Assembly (NCBI GenBank): GCA_036924285.1
Contig: JAYKYS010000019.1
Span: 4,650,001-4,714,000 of the forward strand
Reading direction: 5' to 3'
Source: Asterella californica
Lineage: Eukaryota; Streptophyta; Marchantiopsida; Marchantiales; Aytoniaceae
DNA: 64,000 nucleotides
Part shown: piece after piece, positions 11,660 to 24,086 of the stretch
How the letters are laid out: every line of letters starts with the position of its first letter
How positions within the stretch are numbered: position 1 is the stretch's first letter
Notes under the pieces: generated by a model
What the model was told of the DNA's origin: nothing
Databases searched by the model: none
What the model saw: only the letters and a program-made list of their open reading frames with translations
Program-made: the position numbers and the translations under genes

Positions 11660-14600
11660 TCACACTATATCTTCATCTTCTTCACTGATGTTGTCGTTGG
11701 CAATATCTTCGTCATCCAAATCTTCTCCGTCATCATCCAAGATATCAAACTCTGCTCCGACTTCCTCCATGCTTATCCCTTCATCTCGCTTCTTGAAGAG
11801 TTTCACACGCTTGCCTGCAATGGGAACCTTAAGCTCTACCCCATCAAGCTCTCTTAGTGAATATGTGGCATTGTCATGCACGACAAGAACCACATATGGA
11901 CCAAACCATCGCTTAGAGAATTTTCTAAGCGCACTGTGTTGGTTGTCCAAGCTACTATCGTAGACCAACACCCAATCTCCTCTTTTAATCTCCTTCGGCC
12001 TTAATCGATGACGCTTATCGAATCTGTCCTTGTTTCTCAAGCGTGCCTCTTTCAGCTTCTCCAATGCAATCTCTACATCTTCATGTCTTCTCTCTAGTTG
12101 ACGGATTCGGACAGCAAGAAGATCTTCTGTAGACATACCATCCTCCCAAGGTAGAACACTCCAAGTGGGTATGTGCTCCTCAATGGGCATGATAGGTTTC
12201 AGCCCCTGCATCAACTCCGCCGGCATATATCCCGTAACTGAACTATGAGTCGAACGATCAGCCCATAATGCAAACGGAAGAAATCTTGGCCATTCTCTTG
12301 CCCTCCCCTTGCAAGCTTTCACAATAGCTTTCACAATAGAAGGATGACCACGTTCACTCTTCGCATTACCTTCCGGATTGTAGGCTGTGGTGAGAGCTAA
12401 CTTAACACCACACCTCTTGAAGAACGCTTTAGCCTCATCATTGTTCAGCTCCCCTCGATCAGCCGTGATCTTCCCAACACAACCATATCTACAAATCACA
12501 TCTTCCAACAAGAATTTGCAAACTCCCTCTGTAGATTTTGTCCGTAAGGCTCACCCTTCCACTTGGTTGGACAAATCCTCACGTGTCAAAACTAAGTATC
12601 GCATCTGCCATATACCAACTGGCATAATAACAAGATCTACTACCCACTTATAATGCATTGCAAGTGGATAAGTAGGATGTAATCCATCTCGATGCCGAAT
12701 TCCTGAATATTCTTGACAAGTTTGGCATGTATCCACAAATTGAACTACATCTCTGTACATGTTACGCCACCAATATCTCTCCTTCAGCTTTGTAAAGGTG
12801 GCATAAATACCTCTATGTCCTGCCCACAAGCTCTCATGAAACTCCTGCATGAGTAACTTCTGCATGTCAACCTTGCACACAACCCTTTGTGGCATCTTAC
12901 CACCTTGCTTAGCATGTTTCCACAAATAACCACCTTGTAGCAAGTAGTTATAAGCCTTCCTCCTGATTTGTTTAAAGTGGGCATCACTCCATCTTGGCTG
13001 TCTAGTCAACAGGCTTAGATAGCGTCCTATGTCTATCCATTCTCCTTCATATAGCTCCTCCATGAACGGTTTCGAATGCTCACTCTCACCTCCTTGAGCT
13101 CTACAGAAAACAGTAGTACCAACATCTTCTGTATCTTCTATCATCTCCTCCTCATCCTTATACCTCGCACGAGATAACATATCAGCTACTGGATTGTTCT
13201 TCCCCGCTATGTGTCGAAACTCAGGATTTAAGGACTTGATGTAAGCAATCCAGCGTAGCATAGCAATATCAGGAGTGTTACAGTTTGTAATCATCCCTAA
13301 TAGTGGTAAACAATCTGTTTCTACTATTACTGGTGCTCCAATCAAATAGTCCTTTTCAGCTTTCATAGCTGTAACTACTCCCCATAACTCTCTCTTCACT
13401 TGAGGATAGTTTCTATGTCGCTCACTCAACACCTTTGCTCCAAATCTGACTGCAAATCAATTCTCTTCTTCATCATCTTGTCCTACTGCCCATCCAATGG
13501 CTATCGGACTAGTATCAACAGTAAGTATCACTGGTTTGCTATCCTCATAGCTCACACGACGAAGTGCAGGTGGAGAAGATAACAACTGCTTCAATCTCTG
13601 AATCGCCTCAGTATGTCTCTCCTCCCAAGCAAACCTCTTGTGCTTTCTCAACAGATCATAAAGAGGATCAGCCACATGTGCAAAATGTGGAATCCACACA
13701 TGATAGAAGACACAAGCTCCAAGAAACCTTCTCACCTCTGTTATTGAACTACAAGTATCCTTCATCCGTCGTATAGCATCCACTTTACCAAGATCAGGCT
13801 TTCGTCCAAACCATCCACATAGGTGCCCCACAATCACAACTTCTCGCACTCCAAATGAAGACTTAGCACCTGATAGTTTCAAGTGCGCCTCTTCAAGTCG
13901 TGATAAGATTTTATCACAATCTGAAATGTGATCAGCAACAAAGTTTCTACACCCCTTCTGATCCATTGTCTCATCTTTCTCCTCCTCAACGCATCCCTTA
14001 ATTGGAATGTCATCCAAGAAAGGCATGGTCTTCTCAGGAATGAACTCACGGAGAACCTTGTTCATCCCGTTCATCATGTGCGCTACCGAGTTTGTTGCTC
14101 CTTGTGGTAGTGTGCACATTCTAACCAACCCCAACGGTGTCCTCATGGTGGTGATATCTCTACTCTGTTCAGCAAGTTGAAACTGATCGTATCCAGAATA
14201 AAGATCTCCTATAGAGTAAATAGCCCTCCCAGCAAACGCTTCAGCAAACTCTCCGACGATAGGTCCTATGCCTGTATTTCTGATGGTCACTTGGTTCACA
14301 GGTTGCATATCTTGGATGAACCGTAATGCACCACTCTTCTTTGGTACTGTAAACCAACGACTAGAGTATGGTGCAAACGATGGTTCCAAGATCTTCATCT
14401 GCATCTTCTCTTTCAAGAGCTCTATGAGTTTTGGTAGATGCGCTCTAGGTACAGGAATTGGCCTCAAGTCCCAAGGAGCATGTGGAACAGTGAATATGAT
14501 CATTGGCGCCACAATGCTAGGATCTACACATCCGATTTCTGAGGCTTCAAAAGCAAAAGCTTTCCCGTGCCTAGTTAACATCTCCCTAAACTTATTCTCC

Positions 14601-15163
14601 TCCACAGGCAAAAGAAAATCTGCAGAACCAACCTTCAACTCCTTGAGCGTAGCTTCGGTGAACTTGTGACCGACCCGGCTAAGATCTCTCAAACTTTTCT
14701 CCTTCGAAGATTGTTGGACTCGCTGGTTAGAGTCACTAGGTAATGGCTGAGCAACAGGTTTTACCTTCTTGTCTACCGTTTTGTACCTAGTATCAACTCT
14801 AACTTCAGGATCTACGAATGACTCTATAGCTGTATAGAGCTCCCTAGAGTGCACTTCCACCACATGATCCTCATCTTCTTGCTCATGCATAGCAAGCTCA
14901 TCGATGAAATCTCCCAGTCCTAACTCCAAATAAACACCTTCTATCTTATCATCCTCTTCAAGCACACCAACTCTCTTTAGGTCTTTTTCAATTTTTCGCA
15001 CAACCTTCTGCTCCCACTTCTGCAAGTCAGCAAGTCGTGTATGTGTAGCTAATCCACTCCCAGAAAATCTCACAACTCCTGTACAAAAAGCACTTTCTTT
15101 CTCTAGCGAGAGTACCTTCTCCAGTGTACCACTATGTCCTCGCTCTATAGCAGTACTTGTCAA
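11660..15163 (-). pseudogene. pol: Element I pol: reverse transcriptase, RNase H, integrase, with two nonsense codons
   Basis: The frame runs 15163 to 11660 with TGA stops at 13457-13459 and 12551-12553. RT motifs are YSIGDLYSGYDQF and the active site MPFLDD (FLDD in place of YVDD). The RNase H start is ILTVDTSPIAIGWAVG, just before the first stop. The integrase zinc-binding domain is HESLWAGHRG...CQTC, and the catalytic core shows ADRGELNND and later NPEGNAKSERGH (second Asp and Glu). The C terminus is rich in Asp/Glu. The start overlaps the gag stop and is in the -1 frame relative to gag, so expression probably needs ribosomal frameshifting. Apart from the two TGAs the frame is open. The first stop replaces an Arg codon that is present at the equivalent place in element II. 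Confidence 0.88.
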
Positions 15164-17541
15164 AAATCCTTGAACTCCTCCGTGACCTTAGGCAAGGAGC
15201 CACCCCTCAGATAATCTCTGTTCCGCTCGTGGTTTGCTGATACAGTTAGAAACTGTACCGCTCTCTTGCCATCCTGACTTCTGATCCGCGCATAAGCAGA
15301 TCCATCATCCAAAACCTTGGTCTCCATCCTTACAGCTGTAATGTAAGGTTGATCGAGTATCACCGGGTATGATGTACTATCTTGAACAAAGAAGTTTTGT
15401 TCGATAGTTACATCTCCCACCTTTACTTTTACATCAGGACAAGCTCCATAGAGTTCTCCTCGTGTGTTGTTCGCTGTTCTGATCATCCAACCATGATCTA
15501 TATCAACAGGCCATCCACCTTGCTTGTAGATGTCCTTAGAGACAATATTGATCTCTGATCCATGATCAATGAGAGCAACCACCGGATCTGTCATCTCTCC
15601 TACCTTCACTAAGGCTTCGGTAGTAGCTCTAGCCCAATGTCCTCTAGTGTAATGACTAGGGACCTTGTCATCGTTATCATCCTCAAACCGAACCTTGCGG
15701 TTGATGCAGCATTGAGCTAGTTCTAACTCTTCCTCTCTTGATATCCTTGTGTCTAATGCATTAGACACAGCGGTTTCTCCTGCCAATTGTCTTTTTCGTT
15801 TGATGGTGTCAATAATGACATCATGGAACTCCCTCTTGGCAATCCCAAGGATCTCTCGCAAGGTAAACTCGATCTTGGCATTGAGTACTCTCTCTTCTAG
15901 TACTCCTTTCAGATCCGTAGCAGCTTCAATATCAGACTGAAGCTTGTATGAAGGAGATTTACCTTTCTCCTTACCTCTGCTCTTCTCTGACTTCTCAGGA
16001 GTAGAGGATATGACCTCTTCCATAGTCTCCTCTGGTAGAGACATAATCTCCGGTCTGAACTTTTCTCCTCTTGTTTGCCTCTTGAGAGCTGTTCTCTCTT
16101 CGCTAGGGCCTGCTTCATCTCGTTTGCGCTTCTCCTCCATGAGAGCCTCATGTTGACTCTTCGCCAAATAAGCATGTACAGACATTGTATCCACGGGATC
16201 ATCCCGTCCAGTAGCACCCCTGATTGCCGTGGCTGTTCTGAGCAACTCCTCCCTTGCCATTTTCCTCCTTTTGTTCGTGCTTACCGCGTGACTCCACATA
16301 TCAAGAGTATCTCCATGCTTCTTAGAAGCACTTCTTTCTCGTACTACCTCAACTCCATAAGTAGCAGCTTCTACCGACGCAGTAGCATGTTGAGATAGAT
16401 ACTCCTCCAGTACTTGCTTCATTCCTCCTTTCCCGAAGTTAGTTCTAAGAATCTCTCCATTATCCTTCAGAGCAATCTTTCCTTCCTTCCAATAGACTAC
16501 TCCATCTCGTAGAGTTTTGGCAAAATCACCACACTCTCTTCGAGCATGATCAGAACTATCACACCAAATGCATCTCTGTACATAATCTTGCTTAGGAGCA
16601 AGTTTGGGATCATGTGCTCCTCCCTTCTCTTCCAACCTTGCTAACTTGATCTGCAAGTCCCTCATCCCTTTTACCAACTCTTCCATAGCATCTCTTTGCG
16701 GTGCAACTTTCGGAACAGGAATAATAGGAAGTGGAACTTGAGGTACATGCACAATAGGTGCTTGCACATTGGATACCATTGGTTGCTTACGAGGTACTAT
16801 GATCGGCGGTGGTCTCTCTTCTTGTCTTACCACCACCTTCTCTCTCCGGTACTCTCGTTTGGCAAGTACACTCACTGCTTCAGAGACTTTTCTCCAATCA
16901 GTCGTGAGTCCGTTGTCTTCCATCCTATCTTCCAGAAGCAGCTCCAACTCCCTTTGTAAGTCATTGTTGGCTGCTTGTAGAAACAACTCCACCTTGTCGT
17001 TCTCCAATGTGAGCTTCTCCATCCGAGACAACTGAAGGAATTGTCTCTCATACTCCCGAAATAGCTCTGTGGCAACAAGCCCTTTGTTGGGTTTGTTTAC
17101 CCACTCCATGAATGACTTCTTAGTCACTCGGTCTGCATCTTCTAAAGAATACTCTTCTTTCAGCTGAAGAGTAAATCCTTCCCACGTAGCACCATGAGAT
17201 CGGATGATGTCCTTCATGTGCTCTCGTAGTTCAGGTACGACAGCAAGCGCAAATGTACTCACCATCTCTCTTTCAGGCACCTTGCTCAACTCCATCTCTC
17301 GGGAATAGTACTTTAGGTACTTGGATATGTTCTTCCCGTCAAACTGATCTAGCAACCCCACAACAGATTGCAAGGCTTTAGTAGCCATTGCTTCTTTCCG
17401 TTCAGTGGCTTGCTGTTGTTGCATTACCAACGCGAATGCCTCAAACAATCGCATATCAGACCGTGAAAGCTTGGTCACCTTTGGTGCCTCTCCAGATGTA
17501 GAAGCCTCATCTACGTAATGACCCAACCCTTCAATGTCCAT
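15160..17541 (-). CDS. gag: Element I gag-protease polyprotein (793 aa)
   Basis: The ATG at 17541 sits in an optimal context (GCCACCATGG). The N-terminal half is a helical retrotransposon gag domain with a QQQQ run and many charged residues. A CX2CX4HX4C knuckle (CIWCDSSDHARREC) follows in the middle. The last third holds a retroviral-type aspartic protease with VALIDHGSEINIVS, where the usual DSG/DTG triad is DHG. The frame is intact and ends TTT TGA, where a five-T run allows a -1 slip into pol. A gag-protease fusion with pol in another frame is common among plant Ty3/Gypsy groups. Confidence 0.9.
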   Translation of the reverse strand: MDIEGLGHYVDEASTSGEAPKVTKLSRSDMRLFEAFALVMQQQQATERKEAMATKALQSVVGLLDQFDGKNISKYLKYYSREMELSKVPEREMVSTFALAVVPELREHMKDIIRSHGATWEGFTLQLKEEYSLEDADRVTKKSFMEWVNKPNKGLVATELFREYERQFLQLSRMEKLTLENDKVELFLQAANNDLQRELELLLEDRMEDNGLTTDWRKVSEAVSVLAKREYRREKVVVRQEERPPPIIVPRKQPMVSNVQAPIVHVPQVPLPIIPVPKVAPQRDAMEELVKGMRDLQIKLARLEEKGGAHDPKLAPKQDYVQRCIWCDSSDHARRECGDFAKTLRDGVVYWKEGKIALKDNGEILRTNFGKGGMKQVLEEYLSQHATASVEAATYGVEVVRERSASKKHGDTLDMWSHAVSTNKRRKMAREELLRTATAIRGATGRDDPVDTMSVHAYLAKSQHEALMEEKRKRDEAGPSEERTALKRQTRGEKFRPEIMSLPEETMEEVISSTPEKSEKSRGKEKGKSPSYKLQSDIEAATDLKGVLEERVLNAKIEFTLREILGIAKREFHDVIIDTIKRKRQLAGETAVSNALDTRISREEELELAQCCINRKVRFEDDNDDKVPSHYTRGHWARATTEALVKVGEMTDPVVALIDHGSEINIVSKDIYKQGGWPVDIDHGWMIRTANNTRGELYGACPDVKVKVGDVTIEQNFFVQDSTSYPVILDQPYITAVRMETKVLDDGSAYARIRSQDGKRAVQFLTVSANHERNRDYLRGGSLPKVTEEFKDF

Positions 17542-17578
17542 GGTGGCAAAACCACGCACGTACCTCTCACCCTAGACT

Positions 17579-17597
17579 TTTCACGTCGAGTTCACCA
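17579..17597 (-). promoter_or_regulatory. Primer-binding-site-like sequence of element I
   Basis: On the element strand TGGTGAACTCGACGTGAAA begins 2 nt after the 5' LTR. Nearly the same sequence follows the LTR at 52351-52369 and precedes the gag fragment at 46116-46134. Its position and its TGG start fit a tRNA-primer site. I could not match it to a specific tRNA. Confidence 0.65.
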
Positions 17598-17599
17598 GC

Positions 17600-19990
17600 T
17601 ATCGTATAACGTGTTTTTCTGTCTAGGAATACACGGGGTATATGGCTGTGTAGAGGTATGTGGATTGACAAGGTTGGATCTAGATCTGGATGTTTCCACT
17701 CAAATGTTTCACTATCTACTCTTCTAGCCTGAATGACCTTGTATCCACTCGTCTCAAGTTTAAAGCTTGCTACGATCCAAGGTTACGTATAGGTTGCATA
17801 AACTTGTTTTACAAACAGATCTTTTGTATTCTAACTAAAATACTCAGATCTGTATTATCTAACTGAAGTTATTCATCTATATCACTGGAAGCCTGACTTC
17901 TGAATAGCCCCCCAGCGACGCTAACTAGCCATCAATCCAACTATCACAACTTCATAGTACAATCAGAAGATACTAAGATCACTCAATCAACTTGATAGAG
18001 TATCGATACAACTTGCTGTACACCCTGGTCTATCAAGTATTCCAGCAAGGTAAAACATGCATACTCCAAAACACTATTCAGATCTCAATATAGCATCAAC
18101 GGCGGTAGTACCTGGCAGCTCCGAGAACCCAAACAACGGCTTAAGACTCATGGTGGCTCCGTTCTCCTTCATCACCAAGAGCTGAAATCAGCCCCACACC
18201 TTCCAATGTCGAGTTGTATGCATGTATGGCAGTTTCAGCAACAAACTCCTCTCCAAATTGCTCGAAATTGATCAAATTGACAATAGATGATACCGAAAAA
18301 CCCGAAACTGCTAATAACAGAAGTATTTTCGAACTTTGAGACCTCAGTCCTTCCAAACCACTCGACCAATGATGATCAAACTTCACAGGAAGCTTGATTG
18401 GACCCTTCACTCCTACCCTGAACAATTTTCAGATCGAAATCTCAAACCAATTCTCAGATATGGATCAAACCGTAATCTGTGCTAACTTCAGAGCTTTACA
18501 GACCCAGGTACATTTGATCCAAGATTCTGAACAAACTACTCAACCATTTGAGGTGAAACTTCCCAAGTATCTTACTGATAATCCTGGAAAGTTTCACTCA
18601 GAAATTCGAGATAGAATTTAAGCAATAGCAACCTATCCATGGCTATCACAGTTCGCTGTCCCCGCCTTATCCCGTCTGCACTTCTCAACTTCATCGGTCG
18701 GTTCAGAATCCAATTCGATCAAGAAACTGATGAAATTGATATCAAAACGACCAGCACGTTGTCAGCTCTCCAACCCAACAGACAGCTCCTCAAAACTCCT
18801 CGAGAGTCTCTCGGAACAACCAGAAACGTAGCAGTAGGTACAAATTTCACCCCCCTCCACTCAATCGATCATAACGCGCTCATACTTTCATCAAATCGAT
18901 CGATTCTTCAGCCCAGATTGTAGCCCCGGTCGAGAGCTCTCCAACCATACCCTTCGTTTCACGAATGGACCTCTGAAGCCTCCAGAAACCACAGAAACGT
19001 CGCGAGGATCAGCTAGAACACCATTGGTCCAAAAGTGGACCAATAAGAGCAAAAAGAGCTTTACTTTTTGTCTTTTCTCCTCTTAACTTTTCCCTTAGAA
19101 CGAAATTTTTACTCTCCAAGGAGACACAAGACATCAACAACACTCTAAGACCTCAGAAAATCCTTCAGATATGTCGATGGATTCTTCGCGGTCCGTAACT
19201 ACACAGAAGCGCTCAACAAGAATGAAACCAGTGAGCCGCAGACTAATACAACGTCAATATTACAACCTGGAAACGTTCTACAATAAAAGGTACGACAAAA
19301 AGAAATGGTGAAGCTATCACTCGATTGTAATATTCTTGCCCGAAGTTTCTCACGATCCAAGCCCCATGATTGATCTTCGGTCTGCATTGGCACCTTACAT
19401 CGACCCAAAGGTTGAAAGGAACGTTCGATGGATAGTTGAGATCCATCGTTCCTCACAACAAAATGTACACCGTCATATCCCAAGTCTCTCCGTATGTTAC
19501 GATTGGAAGGATCACCGGAAGCTGTAACTCCATCACCCTCCCCATGAACTCATCACCAAAGTACACAACTAACCACTGTCGAAAGTGATCGCGATGGATG
19601 CAATGAAGCTTGATGTGAAACGGATTCGGGAAAGGAAGATCCGGAGCCGGTAACACACCTCCGTCCATAACCACCACTCCTGCAGTTCTTCACTCCTCCA
19701 TGCAGACCACCGAGAACCCTTACGAATCACCCGCTGAGAGAGAATGCCGTATGAACCTTCGATCCATCATTTTATACACAAATGCGGCGACAAGGACCAC
19801 TAAAGTGAACGCGCACAGATCGATGACTTGGCACGTTCCTCTACCGTGCGATCACTTAAACAGATAATCACAAACGTGGCGCTCATCACACCGTTCGGCG
19901 AGTTACGCGATACGGTTCACGAAACACGGAAAAGAAACACAACATAGGTTACACAGGAATTTCACACAGGAGCCAAACCACAACACGACA
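17600..19990 (-). repeat. 5' LTR of element I
   Basis: 2391 bp, nearly identical to 9194-11596, lacking one 12-bp segment. Outer flank ACGG matches the other side of the element. Confidence 0.93.
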
Positions 19991-19994
19991 ACGG

Positions 19995-20830
19995 GGAGGC
20001 TGGTAGACAGGCTAGGCTTCCTCAGTCGTTCACATTATCGGAGACATTGAGGACCACGTCGATGGTGCCTAAACGGTCTATCGATAATGTAGTGGAGTTA
20101 GAGACATCGACATCCAGGAGTGGGGGTGATGCAAGACAACCCTTGACGTCTGTGGATGCAACGTCGAACCCCATGTTGGAGGCAGCTATATCAATTTTGC
20201 GAGCCTCACTATTTTCAGCCATGGATATGAGAGCATTGGGAGTCAGCTTGGTTTCAGTGTTCCAGTTGGCAGTCACGCTCAGTGAGAGCGAGGATGTTGT
20301 TACCTCTAGTGCTGAGGTGGTTCAGCGAGAGACGATAGACGTGTCCATGGAGTCAAGGATCAAGCGATACCAGCGATACTTGACAAGCGACGACTGTCAG
20401 GTTAGATGAGTTACCAGCTAGGTCAGCGATTGACCGTGCTGGTTTGGCACCATGTGTGGTGTTGTTGGACAACAGAAGTGGTATCTTCTGTTTGGTGGCA
20501 CCTTCAAGGAAGGTGTATCGACCGCATAAATTCTTGTTAGACTCTGGAGCCCAGCCGTTGATGTTGGAGAAGGCATCATGCATTAGTTTGGGTTTGAAGA
20601 AGTCCGAGGTGGAGAGATATCCATTCCAGCTACAGACATCTCTAAAGGGATCGAGAGATACAGCTCTACACATGACACACGAGATGTTGACGGTGAGTGT
20701 TCGATCAGATCATCTCACGGATGACTCCATGGTGAGAGCCAAGACCATCGTTACAACCGTGGAGTTTATGATGTATTGGTTGGAGATGTTGTGATATACC
20801 TTATGAGGTTTGTGACCGACTATTGGACGG
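19995..20830 (+). pseudogene. Element III aspartic protease remnant
   Basis: Continues element III after the nested insertion. The open piece 20444-20794 contains KFLLDSGAQPLML, a retropepsin active-site motif (DSG, Asp codon 20540-20542). Flanking stretches are broken by stops and frame changes. Confidence 0.65.
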
Positions 20831-22468
20831 AGACAGCATCTTACAGACTAGGTTGGCAGTCCGGTGAGAGACGAGTGAGCTGCTTACCAGTGCGGTTCAG
20901 TGCTAGAGTTGGGACAATGGAGCCTACACCAAGGACGATGGCATCTGTTGCAGGATTCAGTTCTGTCATCACTTGGTCAAGCGAGTTGTTAGAGAGCAAT
21001 GCCCATGCGGAGGATACTCCGATCTTTGAAGAGATGGAGGACATGCCTAACATGTCTATGGTAGTACCATCTGCTTTGGATGTCTCACTCTCGAGTTCGA
21101 GTGGAGAGTTGCAGCAGTATGCTGATCGCTTGGTGCAGCAAGCTTGGAATGAAGCCTTTGTACCACCAGTAGAGAAACCAAAGGTTGTTTCTGCTACTGA
21201 CCATGTGACCTTATCACCATTGGATATGACTCTCATTGTATGACAGTATCCAGAGGAGGGTATATGTGTGCTGGAGCTGTTTGGAGAGATGAGCACAAGT
21301 TTGGCTGCTGTATTGCAGACAAGCATACAAGTACAGTGATACTTGTATGTGAAGAGATATGAGGTTACGAGACGCATCTCATTGCGTCATGTGGCACGTT
21401 TGGTGCAGAGATATCTTGAGTTGTTGCTCATATCAGCCGTTAGAGGATACCAGCAAGCATTACCATTGGATATTCCGCTGCTGGGGGCGCAGGATCTCAC
21501 GTTTGTTGGCACCATTCACTTGGTGATAGCGGGGTGGCCATGTCAAGGTCACACGCGTGTTGGGAGAGATCAGTGTTTACATGATCCGCGATCTAGGATG
21601 TTTTGAGAGATGTTACGGATCTTACGACATCTCTAGATGCATCAGGTGGATTCTCCAACGTACATCTTGGAGAACGTTCCTTTGTTGTGTGATGCTCGTA
21701 CACCGATAATGACGAGTGTGCACTAGGTGCGGTCCTGGGTCAGACCGACAGTGTTGTTAGATGCAGCAAGAGTGAGATCTCGTGCACATCGTCCACGGTT
21801 GTGATGGACGAACTTGTTACCAAGGGAGGTGCTCAAGCGCGCACACGATGCAGTGAGACGACCAACACACCTTAAAATTGATGGCATCTTGGATGCAGGA
21901 CGACGATCTCAAGTAGTGAGAGTCGTCGATAGATCACTCATGACAGTGGTGAACCTGGTGGGACGGCTCATGGTAGCGTTATCCACTTTGGTGAGCTTTC
22001 CAGCGTCACATGTTTACAAAGATGGAGACCTGGGCTTGTGTTAGATGCTCAGTTACGATAGTTGGTGGAGCTCAATGTCGATGAGAGAGAGCGAGTGATG
22101 AGTTTCGCTATGGATACGACGGCAGTAGCTTCAGTGTCAGAGGTTTCACGTCGTCAAGTATTGGATCAAGCAATGGACTTGAAAATTGCTTGACATGGAT
22201 TGTTAACCTTGGATTGGTTGAGCAGCGTCAGATGTGATCGACAGATGTTACTGCTCGGACACTTCTGAGCTCTTTGTCTATCAAGTCGGTGGAGACAAAG
22301 GCTGGAGACGAGGCGTGTAGAGTTCGTCATCCTTGGACATCATGGGATGTCATAGAAGAGAGTGTGGAGCTTGCAGTTAGGATTGTAGGAGTTTTTTGCA
22401 CAGTGGCGGTGGAGGTTGTTGGTGATGAGCAGAAGGAAATTGCTCCAGAAGCTGCAAGATAGCAGTTA
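20831..22468 (+). other. Decayed element III linker between protease and RT
   Basis: Open fragments on the plus strand (for example 20776-21243 and 22274-22462) lie in different frames and have no motif I recognise. Position suggests spacer of the element III polyprotein. Confidence 0.45.
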
Positions 22469-24086
22469 ATGACTTCATCTTCTACCTCTAGCATGGTGAT
22501 AGAGGATACTTGGGAGCCAGAGATTGGACCCAAGCTTATAAGAGAGGAGAGACGAAGAGTTCAGAGATTCCTGAAGAGCTACATGAATTGTTTTGTCTTC
22601 AATATGAAGGATTTGGGTACCTCGAAAGGACCAGATATACGGATCGACTTGGCTAATGACATGCCAATCTTTCGACGTCCTTACAAGTACAGTGACATAG
22701 AAAGAGCTTTGATCCAGAGTAGGACACAAGACTTGTTGGAGGTTGGGTTGGTGAAGATGTCGCATGGAGAGTATGCATCTGTCACAGTTATGTCAGCAAA
22801 GAAGGATATGTATGACAACTATACGGATAGACAGATGTGTGGAGACTACCGTCTTATCAATCGACATACGAAGTCCGATAAGTATACCATGTCGACACCT
22901 GGGGAGATCTTTGATGCAGTGGGGCATGTGAAGGTCTTCAGTATTTTGGATCTCCGAGCAGTGTATCATCAGTTGTCAGTGAGAGAAGAATATAAGTCCA
23001 AGATAGCATTCTGAGGAATTGACTCTCACGGTAAGAATTATTTGTATCAGTGACGATTCTTATCATTTGGACTGAAGAACACCCCTGCTGAGTTCCAGAG
23101 GGTGATGGACAGGATCCTAGCAGGATTGGATTTTGTCAGATGTTATATTGACGACATCTTAGTCTATAGTGCTATTGTGGAGGAGCACGAGAGACACTTA
23201 CGAGATGTGTTCGAGCGGTTGAGAGTTCATGGGCTGAAGTTACACCCTGGGAAGTGCAAGTTCTTTCAGGAGTTGGTAGAGTCTAGACCACACCATCTAT
23301 CCAGGTGGGTTGGATGTTCAACAGACGAAGATTGAGGCTATTGCACGTATCTCACGCCCCACAAAGTGAGTCAAGTTCGGGCATTTGTTGGTTTGGTGAA
23401 CTTTTATCGTCGGTACGTGAAAGGGTTTAGTGCAATTGCGAAGCCATTGACCAAGCTGATGAAGGTGGACCAAGAGTGACAGCCGAGAGATGAGCAGGAG
23501 CGAGCTTTTGTAGAGCTCAAGGATAAGTTGACATGTACTCCCATCTTGAGGAGACTCGTTAGGAGGCGTCCTTTCCAACTATACATTGATTGAAGTATGT
23601 TAGGACTTGGAGCAGTGTTGACTCAGCATGATGATGAAAAAAAGGAGTTTGTGGTGGCGTATGTCAATCGCTCCAAACAATTCGGCGGAGACGAGGTACA
23701 GTTCGTACGAGGGGGAGTGTTTAGCTGCAGTGTGGGCTGTTACACACTTCCGATGTTATTTGTTTGAGAACTCCTTTACTCTCATCACTGATCACCAACC
23801 GCTCAAGTGTTTGATGGAGTTCGACAAGCTTACAGAGAAGCTTGCACGATGGGCTCTTATCTTGCAGGAGTATGACTTCCAGGTCGTACATAGACCTGGA
23901 GTTGTAAACCTAGATGTCGATGGGTTGAATCGTAACCCATGCACGAGTCAGCAGGATCAGACTGGAGCTCGATGGCATGACGAGGTTGATGAGGAGATAG
24001 TGCCAGGATGGCATGCATCTGCCTTTCTTTTTGTGTTGACCATGAACTCTAGTATGGAAGGCCAAGTCGTATTTTTCTCTGATTAG
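22469..24086 (+). pseudogene. pol: Element III reverse transcriptase and RNase H remnant
   Basis: RT motifs are clear: FRRPYKYSD, FSILDLRAVYHQL, FGLKNTPAEFQRVMD, and the active site YIDD (codons 23144-23155). The RT frame is cut by TGA at 23012-23014 and by a second TGA near 23053. RNase H continues in another phase (23628-24086) with SSYEGECLAAVWAVTHFRCYLF, ITDHQPLKCL and HRPGVVNLDVDGLNRN, typical of Gypsy RNase H and its tail. Stops and frameshifts show it is inactive. Confidence 0.85.

Larger units (their letters stand above)
9194..19990 (-). mobile_element. Element I: complete Ty3/Gypsy LTR retrotransposon nested in element III
   Basis: Bounded by two 2.4-kb direct repeats (9194-11596 and 17600-19990) and flanked by a 4-bp duplication ACGG (9190-9193 and 19991-19994). 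On the minus strand the order is 5' LTR, PBS-like site, gag-protease, RT-RNase H-integrase, polypurine tract, 3' LTR. The LTRs differ by about a dozen substitutions and one 12-bp indel, so the insertion is young. Two nonsense codons in pol mean this copy is probably not autonomous. No chromodomain is visible after integrase; the C terminus is a very acidic tail. Confidence 0.92.

Noticed and set aside
11660..11830. Possible chromodomain at the end of element I integrase
   Set aside because: The tail is dominated by Asp/Glu and lacks the aromatic cage pattern of chromodomains.
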